Source: Gluconobacter kanchanaburiensis NBRC 103587 (GTDB lineage: Bacteria > Pseudomonadota > Alphaproteobacteria > Acetobacterales > Acetobacteraceae). Taken from it: a stretch of DNA of 64,000 nucleotides. Below, one piece after another: positions 62,907 through 64,000 of this stretch. Below the pieces are notes generated by a model, which saw only the letters and a program-made list of their open reading frames with translations, was not told where the DNA came from and ran no database searches. The translations under genes and the position numbers were made by a program. Position 1 is the first letter of the stretch; each line of letters opens with the position of its first letter. Where the stretch lies: assembly GCF_007988905.1 (NCBI RefSeq), contig NZ_BJVA01000006.1, positions 62,001 to 126,000 of the forward strand, written 5' to 3'.

Positions 62907-63840
62907 CCTTCTGGAGAGGCGTCTCATTGGCGAACTGACCACGCCGGTTGAGCCAGGTGTCGTGGGTTTTGCCGATGCGCTGGCCCGTGCGTGTCCTGTC
63001 CTGCCGCTTGGCGTGCTGTTTTACGGCTCCATGCTGCGAACAGCCGATCCCGAAGGTATTCTGGATTTTTATATCGTTACCGAGGACGCGTCGGGCTTTT
63101 CCGGCGGTCTGGTGGCCCGGACAGGAAACCTCGTCCTGCCTCCGAATGTCCGGTATGCGGAATTCCGTCATGGTACGAGGACCCTGCGGGCGAAGATCGC
63201 GGTCCTGTCACGCGCGCAGTTCGCGGCCCGGACAGGACTCGCCGCACTGGACACGACGGTCTGGGCCCGCTTCTGCCAGCCTGTGCGGCTGGTCTGGGTG
63301 CGGGATTCGGATAGTGCGGACGCCATTTTGTCGCTGATTGCGAACTGCGTGACGACTGCATCATGCTGGGCGGCTCTTCTGGGGCGTGCGTCCATGACGG
63401 CGCTGGAATTCTGGCAGATCCTGTTTGCCCACACTTATGGGTCCGAACTGCGTGTGGAAAAAAAGGGCCGTGGCAATACGATCCTTGAGGGGCAAGAAGC
63501 CCGTTACGAGTCTTTGCTGCCTCTTGGCTGGGCACGGGGAGGACTCGTGTTTTCAGCGAATGGCGAAAAGCTTACCCCTGCCATCAATGCTGCTCTTTAC
63601 CGGAAATCCGTCAGACGCTGGGCTCTGGTCGAAGCCTCCGGGCGGCCTCGAAACGTGGCAAGGCTCGTAAAAGCAGCTTTCACGTTCGAGAACGGCGCAT
63701 CTTATCTTGCGTGGAAAATACAGCGCCATACGGGCTTTGACATGCGGCTGTCGCCTTTTGAAAGCCGACATCCGCTCATGAACTTGCCAGTCCTGTTATG
63801 GCGCGCCCGACACCTTCTGAGTCGCCGTAAAGCACCATAA
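62899..63840 (+). CDS. Tam41-like nucleotidyltransferase (putative CDP-lipid synthase)
   Basis: A 313-residue protein starting at the ATG at 62899. FYGSMLRTADPEGILDFYIV resembles the nucleotidyltransferase YGS...DF motif of mitochondrial Tam41 (CDP-diacylglycerol synthase). The region LRAKIAVLSRAQFAARTG..LDTTVWARFCQPVRLVW resembles the Tam41 KYGVVSL and LAGRLxKP strand. The similarity is by eye and modest. With a lipid kinase directly upstream, it could convert a phospho-lipid to its CDP form. No membrane segment is apparent. A terminator follows. Confidence 0.65.
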   Translation: MPDLLERRLIGELTTPVEPGVVGFADALARACPVLPLGVLFYGSMLRTADPEGILDFYIVTEDASGFSGGLVARTGNLVLPPNVRYAEFRHGTRTLRAKIAVLSRAQFAARTGLAALDTTVWARFCQPVRLVWVRDSDSADAILSLIANCVTTASCWAALLGRASMTALEFWQILFAHTYGSELRVEKKGRGNTILEGQEARYESLLPLGWARGGLVFSANGEKLTPAINAALYRKSVRRWALVEASGRPRNVARLVKAAFTFENGASYLAWKIQRHTGFDMRLSPFESRHPLMNLPVLLWRARHLLSRRKAP

Positions 63841-63869
63841 AAAAAGGGATCCAGATGGATCCCTTTTTT
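63841..63869. terminator. Bidirectional intrinsic terminator
   Basis: GGGATCC and GGATCCC pair around AGAT, with five to seven A residues before and six T residues after. It separates the Tam41-like gene from the convergent SPT-like gene. Confidence 0.9.
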
Positions 63870-63874
63870 ATGTC

Positions 63875-64000
63875 TTAAAGACCGAAATGTTTGGCCACCT
63901 CGCCGAAAACGGCGACGGCACGGTCGATCTCTTCAGGTGAATGGGCTGCCATAACCGAGCAGCGTAGAAGGGGACGATTGTCGGGTGTCGCCGGGGGAAG
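63875..64000 (-). CDS. Serine palmitoyltransferase-like enzyme, C-terminal end (partial)
   Basis: The last 41 codons of an alpha-oxoamine synthase run to the window edge. The translated end includes RPLLRCSVMAAHSPEEIDRA and finishes EVAKHFGL. LRCSxxAAHxxEEID is typical of the C-terminus of bacterial serine palmitoyltransferase and related PLP enzymes such as BioF and Kbl, which join an amino acid to an acyl thioester. Given the lipid kinase and fatty acid hydroxylase nearby, the SPT assignment (first step of sphingolipid synthesis) is favoured. The PLP lysine lies outside. Confidence 0.7.
   Translation of the reverse strand, partial: LPPATPDNRPLLRCSVMAAHSPEEIDRAVAVFGEVAKHFGL

Noticed and set aside
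1-64000. tRNA, rRNA, CRISPR arrays, prophage or conjugation genes
   Set aside because: None seen by eye: no regularly spaced repeats with spacers, no rRNA-like sequence and no phage or mobilisation proteins. Covariance-model searches were not possible.

Overview
The window reads as an ordinary chromosomal segment of an acetic acid bacterium (Acetobacteraceae), most likely Gluconobacter or a close relative. That placement is an inference from the alphaproteobacterial gene order (miaB-phoH-ybeY-corC, a dsbA-like pair beside smc, mmcB, a CarD-type regulator), from an NADP-glucose-dehydrogenase-like SDR beside a glutathione-dependent formaldehyde pathway, from bacterial sphingolipid genes and from an IS427-type insertion sequence. 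Coding density is very high, genes often overlap by 1-11 bases, and I see no rRNA, tRNA, CRISPR array, prophage or plasmid functions.

Layout. 1-14.5 kb, mostly minus strand: the 5' part of murI, pyrE, citrate synthase, sixA-like phosphatase, chorismate mutase, a small metallophosphatase, a very long smc, two DsbA-like exported proteins, corC-like, ybeY, phoH and miaB. One small plus-strand gene of unknown function has a Fur-box-like site upstream. 14.7-24 kb: a PlsC-type acyltransferase divergent from tamA-tamB, then a TPR/glycosyltransferase-like protein and a lone receiver domain. 24-31 kb: glucose-dehydrogenase-like SDR, CarD-like regulator, bestrophin-like channel, frmA-frmB plus a coupled RNase T2 lipoprotein, hisI and ygfZ.

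31-37 kb is the most unusual accessory locus. It is a translationally coupled operon of a membrane sensor with a degenerate class III cyclase domain, an MlaE-type permease, an ABC ATPase that has lost every nucleotide-binding motif, an MCE (MlaD) protein and a lipoprotein. A triple TTGCAG repeat with 10-base period lies upstream. At 37-38 kb an IS427-type element with a multiply shifted transposase frame sits at the N-terminus of a small exported protein.

38-54 kb: YegD-like Hsp70, bioB, a ferritin-like diiron protein, a Dabb-domain protein, an M13 peptidase, an orphan OpuAC-like protein, a decayed acetoin-reductase-type SDR, a methyltransferase, a secreted protein of unknown function, then fabD-fabG-acpP-fabF-mltG, a SYLF lipoprotein, an inositol-monophosphatase-family gene and mmcB.

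55-64 kb appears to be an envelope sphingolipid region. It holds a GINT1-like propeller protein and a six-gene operon joined by 4-base overlaps (metallophosphoesterase, lptF, lptG, fatty acid 2-hydroxylase-like, nucleotidyltransferase, glycosyltransferase). Divergent from this are a lipid kinase and a Tam41-like protein, followed convergently by the 3' end of a serine-palmitoyltransferase-like gene. Together these could make, hydroxylate, activate, decorate and export sphingolipids; the headgroup chemistry is unknown.
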